Positions 32,980 through 44,726 of a DNA stretch of 64,000 nt are shown piece after piece. Source of the DNA: Pegoplata infirma (lineage: Eukaryota > Arthropoda > Insecta > Diptera > Anthomyiidae). The notes under the pieces are model-generated. The model had not been told where the DNA came from. It did no database searches and saw nothing but the letters and a program-made list of their open reading frames with translations. The stretch is taken from assembly GCA_963921195.1 (NCBI GenBank), contig OY992540.1, positions 132,742,671 to 132,806,670 on the forward strand. Direction: 5' to 3'. Position numbers and translations under genes: made by a program. Numbering within the stretch: position 1 is the first letter of the stretch; each line of letters opens with the position of its first letter.

Positions 32980-33870
32980 CAGGAATATCGAAATTTGGTT
33001 AGCGAATGTCTCGTTAATTGTTTCAATAGATAATCTTAGTTGCATTTTGACTAACCATTAAAAATATATTAAACAAATCAAAGTAATGGACAAATTTATT
33101 TAGCGGCTTCAAATAATTAGCAAAAAGTCTATATGACTATTTCTATCTAAACACATGTTGTATTTTGTTTAACTAAAGCCTGAGGTCATATTTACTGTTA
33201 TTAAAATAAAATACATACTGGTTTGTATATTAGAGTGGGATGAAAATAAATTTTTTGAAATATAATAAAAAAAAATGGCTTGAAGAGATCTTCAAACATA
33301 AAGAGATTAAAATTAATTTTTCAGCAGATTTTTGTTGATTTTTACATTTTCAGCCCACTCTATTGTTTATAAATTTTAAAGAAATAATAACTTATGGCCA
33401 ATCTAACAAATATACAATAAAGTGAATGTTTTTTTTTTTTTTGGCAACAAAACAACATGCACAATAAACAATTGTCTTATAGCCAATAACAGAATAAAAA
33501 ATTAATAAATGTAATAGGAATAAAAAGGTTTTCATACATTTCTAAATTGTCTATAAAATAAAAAATTGAGAGAAGAGAAGTTGTAAAAACATATTGATTG
33601 CTTTAAGATCTTATGGTTTTTCCATGGCCCAAGAATACACATCCAATTCATTTTGACTTTTACATGAAGGTTAATAAACAAGTTAATGGCTAAAAAAGGC
33701 TAACAGATTTGCCTTTCTCTAAAAACTTGACATCAGCGAACAAATAATTGAGAATTAAAAGAAATAAAAAAATAAGAAATAAATTAGTTCTCAAGGGATA
33801 TAAAAAATAAAATTCTAATATAGAAAAGAGGGTCAATATATTGTTGATATATTGTTGCATGTGTCTTAAG
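32980..33870. other. Spacer with a possible small MITE
   Basis: Mostly featureless A+T-rich DNA. At 33231-33361 TAGAGTGGGATGAAAAT faces ATTTTCAGCCCACTCTA, a 17-bp inverted pair with one mismatch, but the flanks give no convincing target duplication. No gene is seen. Confidence 0.4.
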
Positions 33871-33878
33871 TCTTTTGT

Positions 33879-34184
33879 CAGACATGGGCGTTAATGATTA
33901 CGTTGTGTAATTGATTACAGTTTCAATTACAATTACATGAAAGGTCGGTCATACATTTGACTCCCCTAGGGGCACTTTAGGGTAAGTTACAGACATGGGC
34001 GTTAATGATTACATTATGTAATTGATAACAGTTTCAATTACAATTAGATGTAATTAGTAATTGAAAATTTTCAATTTTACTTGTAATTGTAATTGTAATT
34101 GAAAAAACTCAATTACTAATTACATGTAATTGTAATTGAAACTGTAATCAATTACACAATTGTAATCATAAACGCCCATGTCTG
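33879..34184. mobile_element. hAT-like MITE with a duplicated left end
   Basis: It starts CAGACATGGGCGTTAATGATTAC and ends with the inverse ACGCCCATGTCTG, with a perfect 8-bp duplication TCTTTTGT (33871-33878, 34185-34192). A second copy of the left end lies inside at 33991 (CAGACATGGGCGTTAATG), separated by an unrelated 50-bp piece including CTCCCCTAGGGG. The body is GTAATTGAAATTAC-type sequence. Confidence 0.8.
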
Positions 34185-34192
34185 TCTTTTGT

Positions 34193-34839
34193 TTTGTTTT
34201 GCAAGATGTAATATCATTTCCTTTTTTCACGTATGTGTCTTAAGTCTTTTGTTTTTTTAGAGGTAATTAAATCATTTTTTTTTTATTTTTTTAATAATTG
34301 CATATTTTTTTTAACAGTTTGTGTTAATTTTTTATTTTTAAGTTTATAATTACAACAAAAAAGGAAATACTAACGCTAGGTGGTTTTTAGAAGTGCTAAA
34401 ACCACAGGAGATTAGGCTTGTGTTAATTATTTTACCACTTACTGGTTTTTTTGTTAAGGTGAATTTAAATAAAATGTTTTTTTTTTTACACTTATAACAG
34501 CCAAAAATACAATTTCTTACATATGTTACAACTAGCTTACCATCCCGGTACTTCGTTACCGGTTGTATTGAATACCGGATAATATAAGGATCAGGATTAC
34601 TCTATCGATTTAAAAAAAATCCTCTACATAGTTTTTGTTTTATTTGCTTGTGGACGTTTAAGTCTTTCATAAAATAATTTTTTAATGAATAATTTAAACA
34701 ATAAAATTTGAATAACTTCGCTGGTAAGTCATCATTCTCGTTTCGGTGAAAAAATATATTGAAAATTTTCAAACCCTTATATCGGGTTTTAATATTTTGA
34801 GTGAATAAATATTTCAGTAAAAAAAAAAAATGGAATAAA
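34193..34839. other. Spacer, nothing identifiable
   Basis: A+T-rich DNA; TGTGTCTTAAGTCTTTTG at about 34235 repeats the sequence just left of the MITE (33862-33878), a short local duplication. No gene is supported. Confidence 0.4.
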
Positions 34840-35992
34840 AAACAAGTAGAAAAATTAAATTCGACTTAATCGAATCTATGAAAACCCTCCACAATGTTAT
34901 CTTATAGAAATTTTCTAAAAAAAATTCCAAAAAATTGCATTACAAATTTTTTATTAGAAATATGTATATTATTTTCAGTCAAACTTTCTTTTAATCAATC
35001 ATTTTTTTTTTGAGTGTAAAATTTTTTTGACTGTCAACATTTTTTTGAGTCTGCCATTTCATTAAAAAAAAAATAATAATGTGTACATTTTTTTTTGAGT
35101 GTAACATTTTTTTTGAGTGTAAATATTTTTTTAGTGTACAATTTCTTTGAGTAACAAATTACTTTGTAACATATTTTTGTTGTTTTATACCTATATGTAA
35201 TACAAAAAAAAACTATTTCACATATTTTCCACTTTTTATATTACTATCCTCTTCTTTAAAAACCAAAATCAAATTAACATTCAATCATACACATACTTTA
35301 TTTGATTTTTTCCCGTTACATACAGTTACACTAACAATAACAAAACAATAACAAATATTTACTTGTCTAACAACTAAACTGCACCCCACGACATGAAAAC
35401 AAACAACAACAAGTTTTACAAATCTGGTATTTCACCATGCCCATAAAACTTGTTTAACGAGTTTTCAACAGTTTAAGGTGAAACAAATCTGAAATTCAGT
35501 GCTCTGCTTATAACTTTTGAACCACTAAACCGATTTTGCTGAAATTCAAAACCAAACAGCCTTGGGGAACGACAAATATATATGCTAAGCTTCAGCCAAC
35601 TCAGAATTGTCTTTCGAAAGTTATAGTGGTTTTAATCTTGTAAATTCGAAAAATACCCTTGCCGAAATTTACTATTTTGCTCATAACTTTTGAACCACTG
35701 GACCGATTTCGCTGGATTGCAATACCAACCTGACCCGGTAAATGTAGAACATATATGTCAAACTTCAGGAGCCTCCGTAAAGTCTTTCAAAAGTTAGCGT
35801 GTTTTCAACGGACAGACAGACAGACGGACGGACGGACGGACGGACGGACGGACATCGCTAGATCGACTTAAAATCGATCAAGGATCATGAATATATATAC
35901 TTTATGGGGTCCTAGACCAATATTTCCATGTGTTACAAACGGAATGACAAACTTATATATACCCTCTATCACTAGAGTGGAGGGTATAAAAA
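34840..35992 (-). mobile_element. INE-1-like element, full length
   Basis: It begins ACAAGTAGAAAAATTAAATTCG, carries TTTTTTTTGAGTGTAA motifs (34998-35160) and two ACCACT(A/G)(A/G)ACCGATTT blocks. The (ACAG)n/(ACGG)n microsatellite is at 35815-35855, and it ends CACTAGAGTGGAGGGTATAAAA. It matches the copies at 57697 and 2016. Confidence 0.8.
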
Positions 35993-36061
35993 TAAGTTTG
36001 AGTGGAAAAACATATAGAGAGAACAAATATAGAGTCAAAAAAGTTAAATACGTAAAATTTA

Positions 36062-36644
36062 CACTCAAAAAAATAAAACTGTAAAGTTAACAAAATTTTT
36101 TTTGTTAGCTCGAGTTTACTGGCTTTTTGGCAAACTACTTTTTTTAGTTAAGTTCAATTTACGAAAATACTAGTTTTGTACAAATTTTGAATTAATTTTT
36201 TTTTGTTGGATTTAAAACTGAGTTAACGAATTTTTACTAATTAATTTGCTGATTTTTTGTAACATTTTTGTCAAGTGAAAAATTTTAAAAATTTTTTGTG
36301 TAGCCTCCTATGCAAATCTCATAAGTCCTACTTAAGCTGAACTTAATGCTGTGAAAAAAATAAGAAAAAATAAGTGAAGTGTTAGTGTTTAAAACCAATA
36401 TTTAACAAACTTAAAATTTTTTACAAAAAGTTTAGCTGAATTCAACTAATAAAAAATGTTACGAAATTTTCAGCTGAATTTTTAGTTAAAATTACGGTTT
36501 TTTTTTGCTACATTCATTCTACGAAAAGTTAACTAAATATTTTTTGTTAAATTAACTAGAAATTTAGTAGGTTCAAAATCAGGTGTTTTTTTAGTTAAAT
36601 TTAACAAAATTTTTTGCTAACTTTACAGTTTTTTTTTTTGAGTG
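36062..36644. mobile_element. Foldback MITE family A
   Basis: It starts CACTCAAAAAAATAAAACTG and ends ACTTTACAGTTTTTTTTTTTGAGTG, flanked by TA (36060-36061, 36645-36646). The internal inverted GTTAACTAAATTT-type blocks agree with the copy at 19639-20232. Confidence 0.8.
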
Positions 36645-36799
36645 TAAGTAAAAAGTATCATTCCATATTGTTCCCAGCTCTATTCCACTTCGTTCCCCGT
36701 TCTATTCCATTTCACTTCCAAGTCCATCTCCTTTCGTTCCATGTAAGTTTCATTCCTCTCCGTATAATATGCGTTAAAAAAATAAAAATTTCTATTGTC

Positions 36800-37387
36800 T
36801 TTATATTGTAGATATGAAAAGTACCATTAAAATTTTAAAATATATCCTTGTCTTGGGTGTTATTTCTGCGGCTTTTAGTTCAATAGTTAGATATCTCAAA
36901 ATAACCATTTGCCCCATTTTCCCCGTAAAATTATATTTTCCAAAAACAGTTTTTTTTTGTGCTAGGTGATCCTTTATTTAAAACATCAAGTTTCTGAACC
37001 ATTATTTCAAGAAATATAAGAATAACCAAATTTGCACTTTTTATCCCCTTTACGATCGGTCGCGACCCTTAGAAACAGAATTTTCAAAAATAACTTTTTA
37101 AAGCATTCAAAATTTCTGTGCCTAGGATAATTACATCATGAAATATAAAAAGTATCAAAAAACACTTTTTTACAGCTCTAGAAACAGAATTTTTTGAAAA
37201 TACTTTAGCAGAATGTTTTTTTCACCGAAGTCTCCTACATTCCAAAATTCAAGCTTCAACGGTCATTATTATAGGAACAAAAAAAGTACCAAAAGTATAC
37301 TTTCTTACCCCCGTTAGAAACGAAATTTCAAAAAAGTATCTCTTCCAGAAGGTTTTTTTCTTCACCGAAAAATCCTACAATTTTTTT
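36800..37387. repeat. Degenerate ~150-bp repeats upstream of the 16-bp satellite
   Basis: Recurrent pieces (AAAAAGTACCAAAAGTATAC, TTTACCCCC/TTTTTACAGC, TAGAAACAGAATTTTC, CCATTATTTCA) mark decayed units of the repeat that is better preserved at 38420-39116. 36647-36800 has a TCATTCC/GTTCC-rich stretch. No gene. Confidence 0.55.
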
Positions 37388-38426
37388 ATAAAAGGTACTT
37401 TTTATAAAAGGTACTTTTTTATAAAAGGTAGTTTTTTATAAAAGGTACTTTTTATAAAAGGTACTTTTTATAAAAGGAACTTTTTATAAATGGTACTTTT
37501 AATAAATGGTACTTTTTATAAAAGGTACTTTTTTTTAAGGTACTTTTTATAAAAGGTACTTTTTACAAAAGGTACTTTTTATAAAAGGTACTTTTTATAA
37601 AAGGTACTTTTTATAAAAGGTACTTTTTATAAAAGGCACTTTTTATAAAAGGTACTTTTTATAAAAGGCACTTTTTATAAAAGGTACTTTTTATAAAAGG
37701 TACTTTTTATAAAAGGTACTTTTTATAAAAGGTACTTTTTATAAAAGGTACTTTTTATAAAAGGTACTTTTTATAAAAGGTACTTTTTATAAAAGGTACT
37801 TTTTATAAAAGGTACTTTTTATAAAAGGTGCTTTTTATAAAAGGTACTTTTCATAAAAGGTACTTTTTATAAAAGGTACTTTTTATAAAAGGTACTTTTT
37901 ATAAAAGGTAATTTTTATAAAAGGTACTTTTTATAAAAGGTACTTTTATAAAAGTTACTTTTTATAAAAAGTACTTTTTATATAAGGTACTTTTTATAAA
38001 AGGTACTTTTTATAAAAGGTACTTTTTTTAAAAGGTACTTTTTATAAAAGGTACTTTTTATAAAAGGTACTTTTTATAAAAGGTACTTTTTATAAAAGGT
38101 ACTTTTTATAAAAGGTACTTTTTATAAAAGGTACTTTTTATAAAAGGTACTTTTTATAAAAGGTACTTTTTATAAAAGGTACTTTTTATAAAAGGTACTT
38201 TTTATAAAAGGTACTTTTTATAAAAGGTACATTTTATAAAAGGTACTTTTTATAAAAGGTACTTTTTATAAAAGGTACTTTTTATAAAACGTACTTTTTA
38301 TAAAAGGTACTTTTTATAAAAGGTACTTTTTATAAAAGGTATTTTTATAAAAGGTACTTTTTATAAAAGGTACTTTTTATAAAAGGTACTTTTTATAAAA
38401 GGTACTTTTTATAAAAGGTACTTTTT
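37388..38426. repeat. 16-bp satellite TATAAAAGGTACTTTT, about 65 copies
   Basis: An almost uninterrupted tandem array of a 16-bp unit over about 1,040 bp, with a few single-base variants (GGCAC, GGTGC, GGTAA) and short indels. Each unit contains the palindrome TTTTATAAAA, that is a consensus TATA box TATAAAAG on one strand. It is embedded inside the GTACCAAAAGTAC-containing larger repeat from which it probably expanded. Confidence 0.95.
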
Positions 38427-39116
38427 TACCCTTTTTACCCCCGTAGAATCAACATTGGCAAAAACCCAGACTTATTGAATCTTTTTTCCGGAAGGTGAAA
38501 AAAGATTCAATTACAAATTTCAAGTTTCTAGTACCATTATTTAAGTAAATGTAAAAGGTACCAAAAGTACAGTTTTTTACCCTTTTTACCCCCTTAGAAT
38601 CATCATTGGCGAAAATCCAGCCTTAGTGAATCTATATTCCGGGAGGTGAACATACAGTCCAAATTTCAAGTCTCTGTGACAATTATTTAAGAAAATATAA
38701 AAGGTACCAAAAGTACAGTTTTTTACCCTTTTTACCCCCTTAGAATCAACATTGGCAAAAGTCCAGCCTTACAGGATCTACGTTCCGGGAGGTGAACATA
38801 CAGTCCAAATTTCAAGTCTCTATGACCATTATTTCATGAGATATAAAAAGTACCAAAAGTACAGTTTTTTACCCTTTTTACCCCCTTAGAATCAACACTG
38901 GCAAAAATCCGGCCTTTGTGTATCTATGTTCCGGGAGGTGAACATTCAGTCCAAATTTTATGTCTCTATGACCATTATTTCAGGAGATATAAAAAGTACC
39001 AAAAGTACAGTTTTTTACCCTTTTTACCCCCTTAGAATCAACACTGGCAAAAATCCAGCCTTAGTGGATCTATATTCCGGGAGGTGAACCTACAGTCCAA
39101 ATTTCAAGTTTCTAGC
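38420..39116. repeat. ~146-bp tandem repeat, about 4.7 units
   Basis: Unit starts lie near 38425, 38572, 38719, 38864 and 39010. Each unit reads TTTTTTACCCTTTTTACCCC, TTAGAATCAACATTGGCAAAA, TTCCGGGAGGTGAACATACA, CAAATTTCAAGTCTCTATG, and AAAAAGTACCAAAAGTACAG. The last copy stops at TTTCTAGCGTCAGC. Confidence 0.88.
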
Positions 39117-39169
39117 GTCAGCGGTTTGGGCTGGGCGATGATGAGTCAGTCAGTCAGTCACATTACTCT

Positions 39170-40401
39170 TTTATATATGTATATTAGAGTTAATTTTGAA
39201 AATTTGATCTGCGGATATCATCATTTTTTTGAAGGATTTAGGGGAACTAAAAAGAATAGCGGTATTTTTTTGGAAAAAAATTCGCTCCTTGGGGTGGTTC
39301 AACGCATCTGAAAACGCGAATTTTGAGCTGATTTTTCAGCAGAGCTAAAACGGCTAAATATACGCAAATCTGATTTCATCAGTCGATTCTACAGCAAAAA
39401 ATAATACAATGGTCATTTTTCAAACTCTTAAAAAAAGTTCCAAAAACCCACCACAGAGGGCGGAATATAAGGTTTTTCCATTTTCTTTTTAAATTAATTT
39501 TTTAAATATGCACAATTAAAGGGCATTTTCAGCTTGACAAAATGGTACTAAATTTTCCGTTCTATCACAACCCGTTAAAAAGTTATCAATTCTCAAAAAT
39601 GGACAAAAACACGTTTTTTGAGAACTTTGACCTCAATTTTCTCGAAAACATGACGTGATAGAAAAATTTGAAATCTAGATTCAGAATCAGCATCGAAATG
39701 TTAATCGAAAAGAAGTTTTATGATCGCAGAACATCATCCAAAAACATCACAAAAAAATACTCTCAATAATGCAAAAAAAATGCGTTTTTTGTGAACTTTG
39801 ACCTCAATTATCTCAAAAACCTGACGTTACGGAACATTTTGGAAACCAGATTTGGAATCAGCATTGAGATGAAAATCGAAAACGAGTGTCCAGACCGCGG
39901 ACCCATCCAAAAAATTTTCAAATTTCGGTTAGTGTTTTATAATTTTGCCATTAGAAAAAAAACTTTGAAGCCTTATAACTTTTTAATGGGTTGTGATAGA
40001 AAGGTGCTTTTCGTACCAAATTTCTTAGCAAAAACTGCCTCTTCATCGTGCATGATTAAAAAAATAATTTAAATTTTTTTTTAAAAAAATCGATTTTTCC
40101 GCCCCCTGTTGGGGGTAATTGGAACTTTTTTTAAGAGTTCAAAAAACTGCTATTATTTTAATTTTTGATGTAGAATCGACTGGTGCAATCAGATTTGCAA
40201 TATGTTCAGCCGTTTTTTCTCTGCAAAAAAATCAGCTCAAAATCCGCGTTTTCAGATGCTTTGAACCACCCCAAGGAGTGAAAATTTTTCCAAAAAAATA
40301 CCGGCATACTTTTTAGCTCCCCTAAATCCTTTAAAAAAATGATGATATCCGATAAACAGATGAAGTGACATAGTCACCAAACGAACTCTAATGTATATAG
40401 A
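39170..40401. repeat. Long foldback with ~300-bp arms
   Basis: Left arm about 39170-39480 pairs with right arm about 40085-40401. Examples are GCGGATATCATCATTTTTTT / GATGATATCCG, GAAGGATTTAGGGGA / CCCCTAAATCCTT, CTCCTTGGGGTGGTTCAA / TTGAACCACCCCAAGGAG. The loop contains two related direct repeats (39625 and 39797) starting AACTTTGACCTCAATT. Outer ends are ATGTATATTAGAGTT / AACTCTAATGTATATAG. ORFs 39791-40072 and 40119-40316 have no domain. Confidence 0.75.
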
Positions 40402-42224
40402 TATTTTGTAAATAACTTTTGCAAATTGCATTCGAAGTGTTAATCTGCTTTTTCTTTAGGATGATATTTAGTTATCGATAAATCGATAAAAAAAAATTCT
40501 TAAGAAAGTTTAATAGTTATGGATACATCGATAACACAAAATGTTTTATTAAAAATTCTATAGTTATCGATACCAAAAAATTTTCTATGGAAAATTCTAC
40601 AGTTATCGGTAGCAAAAAAATATCTATAGAAACTTCTATAGTTATAGATAAACAAAAAATGTTCCATAGATAATTCTATAGTTATCGATAGAAAACCATT
40701 TTCTATAGAAAATTCTATATTTATCGATAACACAAAAAAAATTCTATTGAAATTTCTATAGTTACCGATAAAAAAATTTCTGTAGAAAATTCTATAGTCA
40801 TCGATAACAAAAAATGTTCTAAAGAAAATTATATAGTTATGAATAACAAACAATTTTCTATAGAAAATTCTATAGGTATCGATAACAAAAAATGTTCTAT
40901 AGAAAATTATATAGGTATTAATAACAAAAAAATGTTCTATAGAAAATTCTATAGGTATTAATAACAAAACATGTTCTATAGAAAATTCTGTAGTTATCGA
41001 TGACAAAAAAATTTCTATAGAAAATTCTATAGTTATCGATAGCAAAAAATTTGCTATAGAAAATTCTAAAGTTATCGATAGCAAAAAATGTCAAGAGAAA
41101 ATATTAAAGTTATCGATAGCAAAAAGTTTTCTATTAAAAATTCTATAGGTATCGATCACAAAAAATTTTCTCTAGACAAACCAAAAATGTTCCATAGAAA
41201 TTTCTATAGTTATCGATAACAAAAAATGTTCTAATCTATAGTTACAAATAAATCGATAACAAACAATTTTTTATTGAAAGTTCTATAGTTATCGATACCA
41301 AAAAATGTTCTTTAGAAAATTCTATAGTTTCCGATACAAAAAAAGTTTATATAGAAAATTCTATAGTAATCGGTAACAAAAAATATCTATAGCAATTTCT
41401 ATAGTTATCGATAACAAAAAAAAAATGTTCCGTAGAAAATTCTATAGTTACTGGTAGCAAAAACTTTTCTATAAAATTCTATAGTTAACGATAACAAAAA
41501 ACCTTCTATTGAATTTTTTATAGTTACCGATAAAAAAATTTCTATAGAAAATTCTATAGTCATCGATATTTTCTATAGAAAATTATATAGGTAACGATAA
41601 CAAAATATATTCTATTAAAAATTCTACAGTTATCGAAAACAGAAAAGTATCTAAGGAAATTCTATAGTTATCGATAACAAAAAAAAAATGTTACATAGAA
41701 AAATCTATAGTCACCGATAGCAAATATAAGTTTTCTGTAGCTATCGATAGCAAATAATTTCTATAGAAAATTCTATAGTTATCGGTAATAAAAAATTGTC
41801 TATAAAAAAATTCTATAGTTATAGATAACAAAAAATGTTCTTTAGAAAATTCTAAAGTTATCGATAACAAAAAATTTTATAGTTATCGATAACAAAAATT
41901 TTTTTACAGAAAATTTTATCGATAACAAAAAATTTTCTATAGAAAATTTCATAGTAATCGATAACAAAAAAGTTTCTATAGAAAATTCTGGAGCTATCGA
42001 TAAAAGCAAATATTTTCTATACAAAATTCTATAGTTATCGATACCAAAAAGTTTTTGGTATCAAAAAAATTTTATAGTTATCAATAGCACAAAATTTTCT
42101 TTAGAAAGTTTAATAGTTATCGACAGCAAGATGTTTGCTATTGAAAATTCTATGGTCATCGTCTTAAAAAAAAATCTGTAAATATCGATAACAAAAAATG
42201 TTCTATAAAACATTCTGTATCAAT

Positions 42225-42657
42225 TAGAGATGGGCGCGTGAGTGCATTTTGACTCACACTCACTCACTCACGCTCACGCAAAAAATAATCGAATCACTCA
42301 CTAATCACTCACGCAAATTTACTCACGCTCACTCACATTCACGTGAGTAATAAAAAACTTACTCACGCTTACGCGTGACTCACGCCAGATTCAATCACGC
42401 TCACGCGTGAGTCACGCAAAATCTACTCACGCAATAAAATTTTCATACCAAAAAGAAAAAAAAATCCAAAAAAAAATTTTTACAAAATCGAATCACGCAA
42501 ACTCACGCAAAAAATAAATGACTCACTCACTAATCACTCACTCAGATTTTTTTTCAACTCACGTTCACTCACAATCACGTGATTGAAATAAAAATCACTC
42601 ACACTCACGCGTGATTCACGTGAATCACGCAAATCACGTGACCAGCTCCCATCTCTA
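42225..42657. mobile_element. hAT-like MITE, TAGAGATGGG family, 433 bp
   Basis: It starts TAGAGATGGGCGCGTGAGTG and ends CCCATCTCTA with a perfect 8-bp duplication GTATCAAT (42217-42224, 42658-42665) in satellite DNA. The body is CACTCACG-rich with TCACGTGA motifs, as in 110-480. Confidence 0.9.
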
Positions 42658-44006
42658 GTATCAATAACGAAAAATTTTTTATAAAAATACTTTAGTTATT
42701 GATAACAAACAATTTTTTATAGAAAATCGGTGACAAAAAATATTCTATAGAAAATTCTATATACAATATCGACAACAAACAATTTTCTATAGAAAATTCT
42801 ATAGTTATCAGTACCAACAAATTTTCTATAGAAAAATTTATAGTTATCTATAGCAAAAAAAAATTCAATAGAAAATTTTAAAGTTATCGATAGCAAAAAA
42901 ATTTCCAAAAAAATTCTATAGTTATCGATCACAAAAATGTTTTTCTAGACAATTCTATAGTTATCGATATTAAAAAATGTTCTGTAGAAAATTCTATAGT
43001 TATCGATAGCAAAAAAATTTCTATAGAGAATTCTATAGTTATCGATAGCAAAAAAATGTAAAAAAAAAAAATTATAGTTATCGATCACAAAAAAATTTCT
43101 GCAGAATTCTATAGTTATCGATAACAAAAAGTTTTATAGTTATCGATAACAAAAAATTTTCTGTAGAAAATTCTATAGTTATCAATAAAAAAAATTCTAT
43201 AGAAAATTTTATAGTTATCGATAACAAAAAATTTCTATAGTTATCGGTAACGAAAAAAATTTCTATAGAAAATTCTATAGTTCGATTACAAAAAATTTTC
43301 TATAGAAAATTCTGTAGTTATCGATAACAAAAAATTTTCTATAGAAATTCTATAGTTATCGATAACAAAAAATTTTCTATAGAAAATTCTATAGTTATCG
43401 ATAGCAAAAAATTTTTTGTGGAAAATTCTGTTACCGATAACAAAAAATTTTCTATGAAAATTCTATAGTTATCGATAACAAAATTCTGTAGTTACCGATA
43501 GCAAACAATTTTCTATAGAAAATTCTATAATTATCAAAACAAAAAATTTTCTTTAAAAAATTCTATAGTTATTGATAGCAAAAAATTTTATGTAGAAAAT
43601 TCTGTAGGTATCGATAACAAAAAATGTTCTATAGAAAATTTTATAGTTATCGATAACAAAAAATTTCTATAGTTATCGGTAACGAAAAAAATTTCTATAG
43701 AAAATTCTATAGTTATCGAGAACAAAAAATTTTCTATAGAAAATTCTGTAGTTATCGATAACAAAAAATTTTCTATAGAAATTCTATAGCTATCGATAAC
43801 AAAAAATTTTCTATAGAAAATTCTATTGTTATCGATAGCAAAAAATTTTCTGTGGAAAATTCTGTTACCGATAACAAAAAATTTTCTATGAAAATTCTAT
43901 AGTTATCGATAACAAAATTCTGTAGTTACCGATAGCAAACAATTTTCTATAGAAAATTCTATAGTTATCAAAACAAAAAATTTTCTTTAAAAAATTCTAT
44001 AGTTAT

Positions 44007-44515
44007 TAGTGTCCGACCGAATATTCGGCTTCGGCCTCGGCTTCGGCCAAAAAGCACTATTCGGCCACTATTCGGCTTCGGCCACAACTTTGGCCGAATA
44101 GGCCGAATACCGAATAATTGTATAATATTTGTGCTCACGTGTTGAAAAACACACGAAACTTACTTTGAATCACATTAGTAAGCCACAAAAACATTTTACT
44201 AAGTGTTTTTGCAACAAAAACATTTTTTTACATTCAAAAAAAATTTTCGGTCGAAAAAAATTTACACTTTAAAATATATTTTTTTACAAAAATGTCCAAA
44301 AAAATTTTTTGCTTAAAATAAAATCATTCTAACCAACATTCTCATGCATTTGAGTATCCCGCCGAGTCGAGTTTTATTTTTTTTCTTGTTTTTGCTACAT
44401 AAATATATTTTTTTTTTAATATTCGGCTTCGGCTTCGGTTTGGCCGAATAGTGAAAATTTGGCCGAATATTCGGCTTCGGCTTCGGCCAAAAAAGGTGTA
44501 TTCGGTCGGACACTA
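44007..44515. mobile_element. hAT-like MITE, TAGTGTCCGACCGAAT termini, with INE-1-like interior
   Basis: Termini TAGTGTCCGACCGAAT and ATTCGGTCGGACACTA are exact inverted repeats, with a perfect 8-bp duplication ATAGTTAT (43999-44006, 44516-44523). Next to each end are TTCGGCTTCGGCC repeats. The centre (44133-44392: CACGTGTTGAAAAACAC, AGTAAGCCACAAAAACATTTT, GAGTCGAGTTTT...TTCTTGTTTT) is a 3' half of an INE-1-like element in plus orientation. Confidence 0.88.
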
Positions 44516-44726
44516 ATAGTTATTGATAGCAAAAAAATTTTATGTAGAAAATTCTATAGGTATCGATAAGAAAAAATGTTCTGTAGAAAATTCTATTTTA
44601 CTATATTTATCGATAACAAAAAATTTTCTATGGAAACTTCTATACTAATCGATAACAAAAAATTTGCTATAGAAAATTATATAGTTATCGATAACAAACA
44701 ATTTTCTATAGAAAATTCTATAGTTA

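Larger units (their letters stand above)
40466..44726 (-). repeat. Satellite block 3, reverse orientation
   Basis: The same 39-bp family as block 2 but inverted: CTATAGTTATCGATAACAAA then AAATTTTCTATAGAAAATT. Two hAT-like elements interrupt it (42225-42657 and 44007-44515). Internally 43222-43560 is repeated at about 43653-43995. It corresponds unit for unit to block 4. The 194-residue and other ORFs here are period artefacts. Confidence 0.9.

Noticed and set aside
33231..33361. 130-bp MITE with TAGAGTGGG ends
   Set aside because: The inverted ends are good but the flanking 8-mers (GTTTGTAT and TTGTTTAT) do not match, so it is noted only as a possibility within the spacer.
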